Shown piece by piece: positions 14,194 through 26,752 of a DNA stretch of 64,000 nucleotides (position 1 is its first letter; each line of letters starts with the position of its first letter). The position numbers were made by a program, and so were the translations under genes. The notes under the pieces were generated by a model. That model did not search any database. It saw only the letters and a list, made by a program, of their open reading frames with translations, and had not been told where the DNA came from. This stretch comes from Marchantia polymorpha subsp. ruderalis (lineage: Eukaryota > Streptophyta > Marchantiopsida > Marchantiales > Marchantiaceae). Location: the NCBI GenBank assembly GCA_037833965.1, contig AP031352.1:23230501-23294500 (forward strand), given 5' to 3'.

Positions 14194-16207
14194 GTCTGCT
14201 AGATTGCCCTTAATGGGTATTGTTTCGAAGTTGAAGAATGTCAGATTCGACAGAATAAGAGCATCCGATGAGTCCTCGGGTGAAACTGTTTTCCTCGTCT
14301 CTCCTGGGTACTCGTGAGTACTCCTGAGTGAGTCACCTTTTTCACCGACCAAAGGCTGCAGCAGTTTGGAACTGATGCAGGTGGTGGGATCCTGAAAAGA
14401 AACCGCTCCCAAACAGAAGTAGTGGGATGATGATAGAGAGGAGCGCAGTGGCTTTAATACATGGCCCTCTCCCGCAAAGATCTGACCAGTTCTGGTTTTA
14501 ATCGATTTTTGAAAAAAAAAAACAATTTTCACTCACCTTTTGACAACCTTTTGACGTCATCTGAATTCTTATCGTGCTCAATTTTTAAGCATATTTATAG
14601 AGGATCAGGAAATATATTGATCTATTAATGTGGTTGAGCTTATTCCTTGAAAAATAAAAAGCTATCGGTACAGTTTGTCAAAGAGCTCCTGCTGTCTTCA
14701 TCGCAGTGATCAGATCTTGTGCCATACCCAGCGATTTTCAATTCCGAGCGACGCGAGTTTTGCACAGTTTTCAGTATCTTTTGAATCGGGTATCAGGTTC
14801 TTTTCTTGCATTTCCTCTACTGCGATAAATAGTTGAAGCCGGTCACGTGCTGAACTCCACCCACCACCACCTGCTGTTAAATCCGAATACCACTCCCGGT
14901 CGCCCGAACTTCATATCCTCAAGAACGGATTCGCTGCCGTATATTGTGCAAGTCCTGTATTGTCCCACAACGCATCATTCCATGACGATTAGACGTGTGA
15001 TGCTATAAAATGCCATCCCATTTTTGTCGTGACAATTTTATTTTGAAGCCTTGTACATCTGTGCATCAAAGAACTCACTTGTAGGTGGTCAAAGTTACTG
15101 TCGACATATATCACCTGTTCTCACTAACAGTGCAGAAAGCTTTGTGGCCGACCTACTGGAAGAAGAACCTGCTAGACTCTCACTCAACCTGTCCAGTAAA
15201 AATCATCAAAGATTCGATTTCATATGCTCAGACGTTCCTCACTAGATTCGCATGCTATGAAAGGTCAATCATCATTGGCGTGGGCTTTAGCAATCAGCTA
15301 CTGGGATACAGATACTCGCATAGACCCCGTTTCCAACCCCAGTCGTGAGAGTCATCATGAAAAAACGTGGGAGAAGAGGGCTTCTCAACGAGACCGTAGA
15401 GTTTGATATTTTGGTCAAGCAAAAGCTAATTGAACATTGTCAAGCTCTAGCTGGAACTGAATCAACTATAGCTGAGGCTCTTGTAGCAAAATGTTGCGAG
15501 GACATTGCACTCACTCATCTATGGTCGAAGCTGGCATCACGTTGTTGAGAAGTGGAACAATACAGGACCTGCACAAACTTACGGCAGCGAATCCGCTGCA
15601 GAGGATATACATACAGTCCGGAGTGGTCTTCGGATTCAAGAGCGGGTGGCGGCGGGTGGAGTTCAGCACGTGACCGGCTTCAACAAGACAGCAAGAGCTC
15701 TTGCACAAACTGTATCGTCATAGATGGTGGGACATTATTTGTTTTTTACTGTTTTTTTTAAGAATTAGCTCAGCCACAATAATGTACCAATGCAATTCCT
15801 GATCGTGTAGAAACATGCATGACACTAGTGAGCACGTGAAGAGTCAAGATGACGTCAACATGTTGTCAACAGCTTATTCCGACATCATAATTCTCAAAAA
15901 TCTATTCAAGCCAAAAATTGCTCAAATCATTGCTTCACGGGAGAGGGCAATGTAAAAAGCCACTGCGCTCCTCTCTATCATCATCCCACTACTTCTGTTT
16001 GGGAGCGGTCTCTTTTCAGGATCCCACCACCTGCATCAGTTCCAAACTGCTGCAGCCATTGGTCGGTGAAAAAGGTGACTCACTCAGGAGTACCCAGGGG
16101 AGACGAGGAAAACAGTTTCACCCGAGGACACATCGGATTCTCTTATTCTGTCGAATCTGACATTCATCAACTTGGAAACAATACCCATCAAGGGAAATCT
16201 AGCAGAC
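14194..16207. other. Head-to-head peroxidase intergenic region
   Basis: About 2 kb lies between the two divergent peroxidase starts. The outer parts (14194-14980 and about 15531-16207) are inverted copies of each other and should hold the promoters. A weak TATA-like stretch occurs at about 14454-14463 (minus), and its twin near 15950 has changed to a run of A. The central 14981-15530 is unique. It has short open frames (for example 15345-15548, 67 codons) that I do not recognise and do not call as genes. Confidence 0.6.
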
Positions 16208-17815
<1,608 letters not shown>

Positions 17816-17953
17816 GGTTGCGAATCAGAAGCTGAACCTTCTGATGGAAGCTAGGAAGGCGTGCATGTAAACAATTCTTCGCAGCTTGAACAAGCTGTTT
17901 AGAGTGCAAGTTGTCTGTCCGAGTCCGATTTGGGACTCGAAAGATTCAGTTTC

Positions 17954-17959
17954 AATAAA
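17954..17959 (+). terminator. Polyadenylation signal of peroxidase pseudogene
   Basis: AATAAA is about 140 bases after the ancestral stop, at the position equivalent to 12472-12477 in the twin. Confidence 0.5.
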
Positions 17960-18226
17960 ACTGTACACAGCCCATGATGGCCATTTCTATCATTGCATCA
18001 TTTGACGAATCCAAAATTTAATGTGCGATAGATTCTGGCTGTGATGGATGGATGTATGGCAAGCTTTAGCATGTGAAGGACCTCATTGGATCTGAAGAAT
18101 ATTGTTGTTGATAAGTTTTCATTGGTCACCCGAAGTGTCGTCAAATACATTTGCTGCTCTTCATCTTCATCTTTTCTATTTAAATCTGTGGTCTATATAT
18201 ACATTAAGCTTACCTCATAACAAGTG

Positions 18227-18312
18227 TTCTGTCGGAGTCCGATTTTTGGAACCAAACCCTGCAAACCCAATAAAACTATACACAGCCTATGAAGGCGCTT
18301 TCTTTTGGTCAG
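18227..18312 (+). repeat. Extra copy of the peroxidase 3' UTR segment
   Basis: An 85-bp segment containing GTCCGATTTTTGGAACC, AATAAAACTATACACAGCC and a following ATGAAGGC resembles 17908-17990, the pseudogene's 3' UTR with its poly(A) signal. It looks like a diverged tandem copy of the UTR, perhaps the last trace of a third peroxidase copy. No exon sequence accompanies it. Confidence 0.55.
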
Positions 18313-19099
18313 AATTGATATGTTGTTGATTTTTCTGTATGATTCTATCCACATCTCCTCAAAGAGTTAATGAGCTGTATATGATGAAAATTGCTCTTCA
18401 AAGCCAACATACAGTCATTTTTAGTCCTCATATGCAGTCTCCCTCATTATCCTAAGACACCCTATGGTTTTTGAAAAGAAACCATAGGTAATTCATTGAT
18501 GTTTTGTGGAAATCCTATTATAATTTCATGATCTAATGCTGTACATGTGTATACTATATTACCGGTGCATGTGCACAATCAATGAAGAATGGTTCTTGAT
18601 TCCAAAGAATCGCACGAAGAAGCCAAGTATCCAAAACAAAAGCTAGTAGTGTTCTATGCCAAAAGAGTCTCTATCTTTGGAATATAATTGATCTCATGTT
18701 ACTCTAACATAAATGGTGTTATCAAATTCTACTTCTTCAAATTAAAGTTGCATATACTAGAACTATGTGCTTTGAGTTTTGCCCATGTACTTCTTTTACA
18801 AGTAGTCTGCTATAACCTTCAACATGTCCACCTGTTTGTTGAAGTAAGAGGTCCTGATGGATTTCTGTACGAGAATCACACACCGATGTACATGGTTCAG
18901 CTCCACGGCCGAGATAAAAGTTTCATTAAAGTGAGAATGTTACATCAACACTCCATAGCCGAGCTCTCTGTTATCTCTACCATAGGTGTACTTGTGAGAC
19001 TAAACTGAAATGTGCTCACCCTAGGGTTAAGTATTACAAAGCCTAACTAGAGTTCAAGACTAACTACGATTAGACTAAATATTGTTAACAAGACGCATG
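18313..19099. other. AT-rich spacer, nothing recognised
   Basis: There are short open frames only; the longest on the plus strand (18688-19008, 106 codons) has no recognisable domain. The last part, next to the LTR B target site, may be the LTR of the copia relic that continues on the other side at 40.36 kb, since both flanks belong to the same pre-insertion site. Confidence 0.4.
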
Positions 19100-20464
19100 T
19101 TAACTGTGGTAACACACTTTTTGTTTTTTTTGCAGAATTTAAACAATTTTAGAAAACTAGTACCGAAGCAGTGTTTGTAGTTAGAAAAGGGTACGATAAA
19201 TAGAGTGGATTGATGAGATCGTCACGAGGTCACGAAGAATCACGTAGTCGGATGTACCAACGCCAATGTCTTCGACGCCTTCGGCAAAAGCTCCTTTTCT
19301 GAGGTGTCTCTACTCACGCGCTTCCAGCGTATAAGGAAGCTACGCTTCCGGCGCAGACACCTCAGGAGGAGGTTTTGCTAAAGACGTCAGGAGAAGGGCC
19401 CGGACCTCTGAAGGCGTCCGACCATGAGTGCGCCTTCGGCGATGCGCCGCTGGCGCGGAAGGGGAAAACCTTCATAACGATCGGAATACACGGTAGATCC
19501 AGTTGGATGAAGTCACATTAGAAAGAGCTCGGGACGCTCGTTCTAACGAGCCCAAGAGCGTCGGAGATGGATCAAGGACGGAGAAGTTATGAGCGTCGGA
19601 AAACTCGTAGCCGGACATGCGCCGTTCGCGCTAGGGTTCACAGCCGGAAAGGATTCCCGTACGCCCTCGGCGATGCGCCTTCGGCGGGATCGCGCGCTCA
19701 TAGGAGGAAACCAACTTAGAGTCGGAAGCGCCTTTGGCGGCTGTTCATGGAAGGAAAGCGCCGGTCGGATGTACGCCTCCGACGTGGCGCTGACGGCCGG
19801 ATGCGCTGGCATGAGTTGCGCTGGCGGATATGCGCCGTCAGCAATGGACGAGGCATAAAGGACAAAATAAGCGGTACGACTGCGCGCCGGCGTAATTCGC
19901 TCCGACTAGATGAGCGCCTCCAGCAAGGCGCCGACGGATAAGGAACGCACCAGCGGCGACACGCCTCCGGTGATGGACGGGTTGGGAAAAGACAACATAG
20001 CAGACGTATACCCTGCGGCGGACTCGAGTCCGGAAGGTGGCGGCGGCGGGAGAATTCAACATTCACGCATGCGAATGCGCGCAGTGCGGAGACGTGAATT
20101 CCCGCATGCAAAGGGCGAACCGTTAGGCCATATAGCCGGCTGCGTACGTTGTAACCAGTAAGAACGTTGGACGTTCTTGAATTCGGAGAAGAAAAGACTG
20201 CGCTCCAGTCTCATTCTCTCATTCTTGATTTTGCGATTTCCAGTTTCCAAGATTACGCGCAAGGGCGGAGAGACCTGCAGTGAGAAGAGAGAGTGCGGAG
20301 ACGAGTTGCGCGAGGATCTTGACAGGCCTTGGAGAGAATTGCGAGTAGAGAACTTGAGCGTGAGCGAAGAGAGAGTGAGCAGTCAGTGCTTGAGCGACCG
20401 ACGCGCAGTGGCGATTGTGAGAGAGCGAGCGAAAGGGAGAACGTTTGTGTGTGCAGGAAACGCA

Positions 20465-22394
20465 ATGTCGAAGGTTCCCCAGCTGCGAGTGTCTCCACTC
20501 AGGGTGCCGCAGATCGGTCTACGCGCATTTCAAGATGTGCTGCTGGGGCTGAAGCTCGATTTTCTCCTGTGGGGGTGGAACTGGACATGTCCGGAGATGG
20601 TGCGCGAGTATCTGCAGGAGAGACACAAGCCCTCTCGCGGATTCCGTCCACATCCAGAAAGATGGGACATTTGTAACTGGGCGCAGGTGTTGGGCAGGTG
20701 TGCCGGCGAGGAAGGGGATCTCCTCTTCGAGGCCGATAGCGTGAAGGTGTCCCAGGAGGAAGAAATCTCCTACAATGAGCTCTTCAAAGTTGCCAGGCAT
20801 CCCAAGAACGGTTTCCGGACACGAGATTACAAAGATCGATTGCGGAGAAATGTCGCGACTGCATTGCTGCAGATATTGCAGCCGACCAAGACCGCTTACA
20901 TGCATGGTTGGCAGGTAGAATTTGTGGAGCTAGTGTTGTCAGGAGCTCCAGTGCATTGGGCACGGCTCCTGTGGAAGGTGACGCGCCAACATGCGCAAGA
21001 AGAGAAAGGAGGAACCCTCAATCATCTATCGCCTTACTTGATCGTGTTTTATCGGGCGATGGGATGTTTGACAAATTCTGAGAAAACACGGTTTCCGCAG
21101 CTGACCCGGAGCTATCCAGGTAGATACTCACGGGAGGCCGAAGTAGACACGGATCCGGACGAGGAACCTGCCAGTCCGCCTCCGGCTCTGGCTCCAGCAA
21201 GAGTAGCAGAAGAACGTCCAAGTGAGCGCATTCCACGAAAGCGGAAGTGGGATGAGAGACCTGAGGACAGGCAGCCGGAAGTGCCAGCTGCGCCGACTCG
21301 TGGTCGGTCCAACCTCGAGCCTCACAGTCGACCAAAACAGAGGGCACGCAAAATGCCAACTGGTACTGAGGAGACCGGGCGTACTCCGATCCGGCGGAAT
21401 CTCACACAGGAGGAGATAATCGCGCAGATTCTAGGGAAGACGACAAATACCTCTGCACAGAAGGCCCCAATGCCTTCGGGAGGAGATGGACGGACTGACA
21501 GTCGGCCGACTACGAGTCGGGCGACTGAAGGCCGACAAGCGGAAGGAAGGCCAACTGAACGGCGCGTTGAACCGGACAGCAGGCCGGAAGCAGAAGAGAG
21601 TTTGGCTGACGAGCCAACAACCCTCAGAGGGTCGTCTTCGGCGGAAGGCACTTCTGGGAAAACGCCACCAGCAAGCAGGCCAAGTGGAGTCAAGACGCGC
21701 AGGGTGTATCCGACTCCCAGTCGGACAACTGCTGGTCGGCCGATTGCGAGTCGGACAACAGAGAGTCGGCCGGATTCGCCGACTGCGAGACGGACAGGGC
21801 CGGCGACCAGTGTGCGGACGCCTTCGGCGGACGCACCTTCAGCAAAGACACCTTCCGCGCAGATTGCGCCGGAAGGGCAGGCAGCAGAAGCGGGCGGTGC
21901 AAAAGTGACAAGAGTCACTGCGGCGTCGACCCCTTCGGAGACCGAAGATCGAGCCGGAACAGGGGCTCAAGCAGTGGGATCTCCCACTGCCCTGGATATT
22001 TTAGCAGGCAGTGGAGCAGCAGTCGCAGTGGAAGCTGCTGCGCGCCACAGTTCCAGGGAGTCGCCAAGGGATTCAGTGGCGACTGAAATCCTCGAGACTG
22101 AGGATGAGACGAGCTCGTAAGAGCAGGAAGCGGATTCGGTGCAGAAAACGCCAATAGGGGTGTTGTGCGAACAGATAGTTCCACTCCTGCGATATCTGGA
22201 TCGCAAGACATCCAAGTACGCGGGTACTGGAAAACCGCAGTCTTATGTGGAGACTATCAGGCGAAGGACGAGGAGCAAGGTGGCAAGGTGGGCCTCTAGG
22301 TGCCAAGTATATGTGGATAGGAACACCGCCCTCCGACAACACCTGGCGGTCACACAGAAGCTATACCAAGCCTTGCAGCAGCAGAGGGAGGATG
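20465..22394 (+). pseudogene. U3 ORF of LTR B copy 2, 5' part (fossil, broken)
   Basis: The family B LTR protein begins here. The Met at 20465 aligns with the Met at 23802 of family A, and both share an AACGCAATG context, whereas protein upstream of it is not conserved. This suggests it is the true start. The N-terminal domain includes LDFLLWGWN, RTRDYKDR, HWARLLWKV and GGTLNHLSP, about 60% identical to A by eye. A low-complexity SRPT/PSA-rich middle follows. The copy is broken about once and also interrupted by the nested element. Confidence 0.85.
22390..22394. repeat. Target-site duplication GGATG of the full family A element
   Basis: GGATG sits directly before the 5' LTR and is repeated at 38766-38770 directly after the 3' LTR. 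LTR B copy 1 has the unbroken site near 5310-5325. Confidence 0.95.
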
Positions 22395-23549
22395 TGTGGT
22401 ACCCCACTTTTGGCAATTTTGAGGAAATTAAAACATTTTTGGAAAACTGTACCCTGGCAGCATTGTAAATAGCCTTCGGTACATCAAAACAGAGTGAATC
22501 CGGAAGATCGCGGGAATTCTCGAGGGATCTTGTAGAATCTGGGATTTGGGGTGCCGCAGTAAGGACAGGCACCACCCTCCCTGCGCGCTCTGCAGATAGG
22601 ATCTCTACGGCGCAAGGCGCAAAACCCGCCTTCGGAGGTTGCGTCCGCGGCTGTAGGGAAACCCCCGTAATTAGGTCAACCCTCGGGCGCCTTGACCAAG
22701 TTAGGATCCCGTTGGAAAGAGCTCGACGCACTGATTCCAACGAGCCCAAGAACGCTTGGAACGGACGAGGACTTAGGGAGTTATCGCTACTGGAAGAAAC
22801 GAAGGCGTTCGCCTGTGCACAGGCGAAGTAGGGTTAGGGAAGGCGCGAAGTCCGCCTACGCACAGGCGTTCGCCTGTGCACAGGCACTTCGGCGTCGGCG
22901 GAAAATCCGCCTTGGGCCCTAGAAATGCGCCTTGTGAGGTAGAAAGTGTACGGCGCCTTCCGCGCCAGCGCAGCGCCGCGTACGTCGGAAGAGCCGCCAG
23001 AGTAATCCCATCGGTACGGACCATGCGGACGGCACGGGTGGATGCGCTCTTGGACGGACGGAGTTGCGGCGGCGGAAGCGCCGACGGGGAGACCAGGAAC
23101 GGACAGACTGGACGGAGACGGCTGACCACGGTCAACGCCTTCCGCGCCAGCGCAGCGCCGCGGACGGAATTCGCCTGCGCACAGGCGAACGCCTGTGCAC
23201 AGGAGGATGTTCAAGTTCCGCACTGGCGGAGGATCCGCCGAGGCTCCTGCCTGCGCACAGGCAGGAGTTGAATTTTTGTCCGACATGCGGACACACGCGT
23301 CAAGGCAGAAGGAGATTGGCCGAGGGACGGTACGAACAAGTGTACCGCGCAAGGCGGAAAACTCGCCTTCGGCGCTACGCCCTCATGTCCGCAGGGTGAC
23401 ACGCTCGCGGAGTTCAAATCCGCCAATTCGAGCGTGAGAGTTTAATCGACGACGGCGGAGCGTGAAGCCGCGCGTGAGAGCGAAGACCGTTCCAGCGTAC
23501 AGCCGGCGCGGCCATCAAGTGAGACGTTCTTCACGACCAATAGCCGACC

Positions 23550-26500
23550 ATGACCTTCGACCGGGCGGCGGAGAACGTCCCATTCTTGAATTCGCGATTC
23601 CAATCTCTTGTGCGCGCTGCGCGCATCCATCTGCTGGCTGCGGAACATTCTCGACGTCGTCGCACAGGAGATTTCTTGTTGATTGAGGGAGAAGTGAGTG
23701 CGCGTGATTTGGAATTGAGAGCGATTAGAGTTTGCCGAGAGAGAAAGAAGCACGGGCGGTGCGGAAGTAGAATGAGCGGGCGAGCGAACCCCAGGAACGC
23801 AATGACGAGACCGAGCAGATTGCGGATGGTGCCACTTCGCCTGCCGCAGAACGGGCTGCGCGCTTTCGAGGAGCGCTTAATAGCAAGAAAGCTCGATTTC
23901 TTGCTATGGGGATGGAATTACATCTGTGCGAATATGGTGCGCGAGTGGCTAGAGCCACAGGGACCACCCTCGCGCGGATTGCGTCCGCATGTTGATCGGT
24001 GGACAGTCCAAGATTGGGCGCAGGCGTTGGGAAGATGTGCTGGCATGCCAGGGCATCTCCTTTTCGACAGCGAGAGCATCAAGGTGACCAAGCAAGAAGA
24101 GGCGCAATTTGTGGAGCTGTTCAAGACCGGGAGGTCTACCAAGAATGGGTACAGGACCCGTGATTACAAGGATCGATTTCGCCGGACTCTGTCCGCGGCG
24201 CTGATGCAATTACTGCAGCCGCACCGCGCCTGCTACATCACATTGTGGCAAGTCTCTTTTGTGGAGTGCGTCATCGAGGGAACTCCAATTCACTGGGCGA
24301 GCATCCTGCACAGGGTGATGCGACAGCACGCGTTTGAGGAGAAGGGGGGAACTCTAAACCATCTTTCTCCTTTCCTCATCAATTTTTATCGACAGCGGAA
24401 TTGTTTGACAGCGGCAGAGCTTGAACATTTTCCGCCATTGTCCATCGACCATCCCGGGAAGTATGTGCGGAAGAACGAGGTCGATACTGATGCAGAGGAG
24501 TCACCGACTTCTACCCCATCAAGACGGAGGGACGAAGGGAGACACACCCCTGCAGCGCGAGTGCCGCGGAAGCGGCGATGGAGGGAAGAGTCCGAAGAGG
24601 AGCAGCATCAAGAACCTTCTGCTCCCATTCGACCGCGGCCGCTGTGCGAGCCATACAGCCGGCCGAAGCAGAAGGCACGCAGACTGGTGTTGCCAGCTGA
24701 CAGTGCGGACACGGCGACGATTGCGACGGAGATAGGAAGGGCGTCGCCAAAGAGGCGAGAGGAAGCGCGGACGACCGCAGGAGCAACGGGCCACGCTGCA
24801 ACCTCGTCGGGAGAGAGGCCGCCTACGGGCCAAGGGCCTCCGGAGTTACCACGTGCGATGCGGACAGAGGTTCCGTTTGCGCACAGGCGAACCTCCGCGG
24901 ACGGACGAGCCTCCGCGGACCGGCGAACACAAGTGGACGTGGATCTACGCTTACGCGTGGGAAGGAGCAGTCCGCCTGTGCACAGGCGCTCGCCTGTGCA
25001 CAGGTCGCCTGTGCACAGGACACCTCCACACGTGCCGCCTGTGCACAGGCAAGAATCACCCCCGTTCCAACGCAGGAAGGGGAAGGAGCCGGCGGAAGAA
25101 CCGCCTACGAGACACCGGCCCTCGGGGCCAGACCCTCCGGCGCACCACGCGCCGCAATTTGCGCCTTCGGCGCCAGGGCCTTCGAGCCGAGGAGATACGA
25201 GCAGAGAGCGTGCGGAGGCCGCACCATCGGCGGGAAGACCGCCGATAGATGCGCCTTCGGCGGTAGGGCCTATAGGCCAAGGAACATCGGGCGTGCGGCC
25301 CCTGGCCATGTCGCCTTCGGCGATAGATGTCCGCGGCGCTACGCCTGCGGCGGACAAGGCGCCGGCAGATGCGCCTGCGCACGGGCCGGGCACAGCCCCC
25401 ACGGACCGATCAAGGGAGCAGCAGACGGAGGAGCGGAGTGACTGTCCGCGGGATGAAATCTCGATGCGCGATGCGCAATCAAACCCCGCGCAGCCACCCT
25501 CCGCTCGACCGCCTTCGGCGGCGGACGACGGAGACAGAGAGGACGCGGGAGGCAATCAACAAGTAAGCGACGGGGATGCCGCTCGGGTACATTCGCCTTC
25601 CGCCTTAGACATTTTGGCGACGAGCAGCGAGGCTGCAGCCGTGCCTTCGCAGGCAGCACACGTCGAGGACGTGCAGCCCCACTCGGGGCAGTCGCCGACG
25701 CAATCAATGGCGACTGAAATTCTCCACTCGGATGATGACGACGGAGGCTCCACGGAAGAAATGACAGGAGCAGAAGACACCGAGGAGGAGGAGGAGGAAA
25801 TTGTTGGAGCGCCGGCGGCGGCGCTCTCTGAGCAGGTGATTCCGTTGCTGCGGTACTTGGATCGCAAGGTCGATAAATACGCCGACCCACTCCAGCCGGG
25901 ATCTTACATCGAGTTAGTGCGCAGGCGGACTCGCACTAAAGTCCACACCAGCAAGCTATTAGCTAGAGTGGACCAGGAGTTGAGGGACTTGAAGGAGAAG
26001 CATGAGTGCTTGTGGGGTCAGTACAAGCTTAATCAGAAGTTCTACAAGCACTCCGAGAAGATGAAGGATGAGAAACTGGGCGAGCTCACCAAGGAGCAGG
26101 TGAAGGTCAAGGAAGCACTCAACTCTGAGCAGGCCCAGAATCGGATTTTGTCAGAGGAGCTCGTGCGACAGACGAGGTTGTTGGAACAATGTCAGCTCGC
26201 ACGGCAGGCGGATGAAGAGTTAATCCGCAGGTTGCAGTCAGAGTGTGGCGAATTGAGAGCGCAACGTGCTGAAGCCGAATCGCAATTAGTGATAATTGAA
26301 GAGGATCGCAGGAAGGAGGCGGATCGCACGAAGGTGGAGACGGCGAGGCGAGTCGCCCACTGTCTCAAGGGCTACGCCCACTGGGAAGTGAAGGCGCAGG
26401 AGAAACTCACACTGCGTGAGTTTGAATTGCGCGCAGCCGGGTTGTTGTCAGGCGACAGTAGGAGTCGGCGGAAGGTAGCGAAGAAGCTCGAGGCCTTTCT

Positions 26501-26687
26501 GTCGAAGGCACAGGATACCATGTCCGCCCTCGAGGGGGAGGTGTCCGCGGCGTTGCAGCGGTTGGGACTGCGCAGTCGAGCGGAAGAGTGGCAGGGTAGG
26601 GAGTTAGTGCGCGGCAGTCGGCCGCGCAGGAGACGTAGTACAGGTTCCGCGGAGTGTAGTGTAGCGTGGTTCCGTGCAGGCGTGTAG
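23550..26687 (+). CDS. LTR (U3)-encoded coiled-coil protein, family A, open copy
   Basis: A 1045-codon open frame inside the 5' LTR. The likely start is the Met at 23802 (about 961 aa), because that Met and its context are shared with family B while the upstream stretch is not. Counting from 23550: a globular N-terminal domain at about 98-290 (LLWGWNYICANMVREWL, GYRTRDYKDRFRR, GGTLNHLSPFLINFY); a disordered Pro/Ser/Arg-rich middle at about 300-750 with PVHR and PSA repeats; a short acidic run; a block EQVIPLLRYLDRK at about 760; a long coiled coil to about 930; a GYAHWEV/LREFELRAA block and a basic PRRRRSTGSAE tail. There is no signal peptide or membrane segment, so it is not envelope-like. 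The N-terminal domain recalls the 'putative plant transposon protein' type found in extra ORFs of Athila/Tat elements; this is a guess from pattern only. Function is unknown; nucleic-acid or Gag binding is conceivable. Confidence 0.85.
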   Translation: MTFDRAAENVPFLNSRFQSLVRAARIHLLAAEHSRRRRTGDFLLIEGEVSARDLELRAIRVCRERKKHGRCGSRMSGRANPRNAMTRPSRLRMVPLRLPQNGLRAFEERLIARKLDFLLWGWNYICANMVREWLEPQGPPSRGLRPHVDRWTVQDWAQALGRCAGMPGHLLFDSESIKVTKQEEAQFVELFKTGRSTKNGYRTRDYKDRFRRTLSAALMQLLQPHRACYITLWQVSFVECVIEGTPIHWASILHRVMRQHAFEEKGGTLNHLSPFLINFYRQRNCLTAAELEHFPPLSIDHPGKYVRKNEVDTDAEESPTSTPSRRRDEGRHTPAARVPRKRRWREESEEEQHQEPSAPIRPRPLCEPYSRPKQKARRLVLPADSADTATIATEIGRASPKRREEARTTAGATGHAATSSGERPPTGQGPPELPRAMRTEVPFAHRRTSADGRASADRRTQVDVDLRLRVGRSSPPVHRRSPVHRSPVHRTPPHVPPVHRQESPPFQRRKGKEPAEEPPTRHRPSGPDPPAHHAPQFAPSAPGPSSRGDTSRERAEAAPSAGRPPIDAPSAVGPIGQGTSGVRPLAMSPSAIDVRGATPAADKAPADAPAHGPGTAPTDRSREQQTEERSDCPRDEISMRDAQSNPAQPPSARPPSAADDGDREDAGGNQQVSDGDAARVHSPSALDILATSSEAAAVPSQAAHVEDVQPHSGQSPTQSMATEILHSDDDDGGSTEEMTGAEDTEEEEEEIVGAPAAALSEQVIPLLRYLDRKVDKYADPLQPGSYIELVRRRTRTKVHTSKLLARVDQELRDLKEKHECLWGQYKLNQKFYKHSEKMKDEKLGELTKEQVKVKEALNSEQAQNRILSEELVRQTRLLEQCQLARQADEELIRRLQSECGELRAQRAEAESQLVIIEEDRRKEADRTKVETARRVAHCLKGYAHWEVKAQEKLTLREFELRAAGLLSGDSRSRRKVAKKLEAFLSKAQDTMSALEGEVSAALQRLGLRSRAEEWQGRELVRGSRPRRRRSTGSAECSVAWFRAGV

Positions 26688-26723
26688 CGTAGTGCAGTGT
26701 AGTGTTAGGTAGGACTTAGAAGG

Positions 26724-26752
26724 TATAAAATAGTTCCAGGCGTTTTGCCTGG
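26724..26752 (+). promoter_or_regulatory. LTR core promoter: TATA box and start-site hairpin (5' LTR)
   Basis: TATAAAA at 26724-26730 lies only 36 bases after the U3 ORF stop. CCAGGC-GTTTT-GCCTGG at 26736-26752 would fold at the very 5' end of the genomic RNA. Promoter elements upstream of the TATA box must therefore overlap protein-coding sequence. Several GTGTAG(C/T) repeats fill the gap between the ORF and the TATA box. Confidence 0.7.

Noticed and set aside
14194-14532. N-terminal extension of the intact peroxidase upstream of 14193
   Set aside because: The frame is open by chance. The extension has no conservation in the twin, and the Met at 14193 starts a proper signal peptide.
24608-25555. 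Long open frames antisense to the U3 ORFs (also 9194-10084, 35708-36622, 43418-44365)
   Set aside because: They mirror the GC-rich, Pro/Arg/Ala-coding middle of the LTR protein. They recur only because the LTR recurs, have no conserved start in family B and show low-complexity composition.
23550-26687. LTR protein as an envelope protein
   Set aside because: No signal peptide, no transmembrane segment, no furin-like site. It is a soluble coiled-coil type protein with a basic tail.
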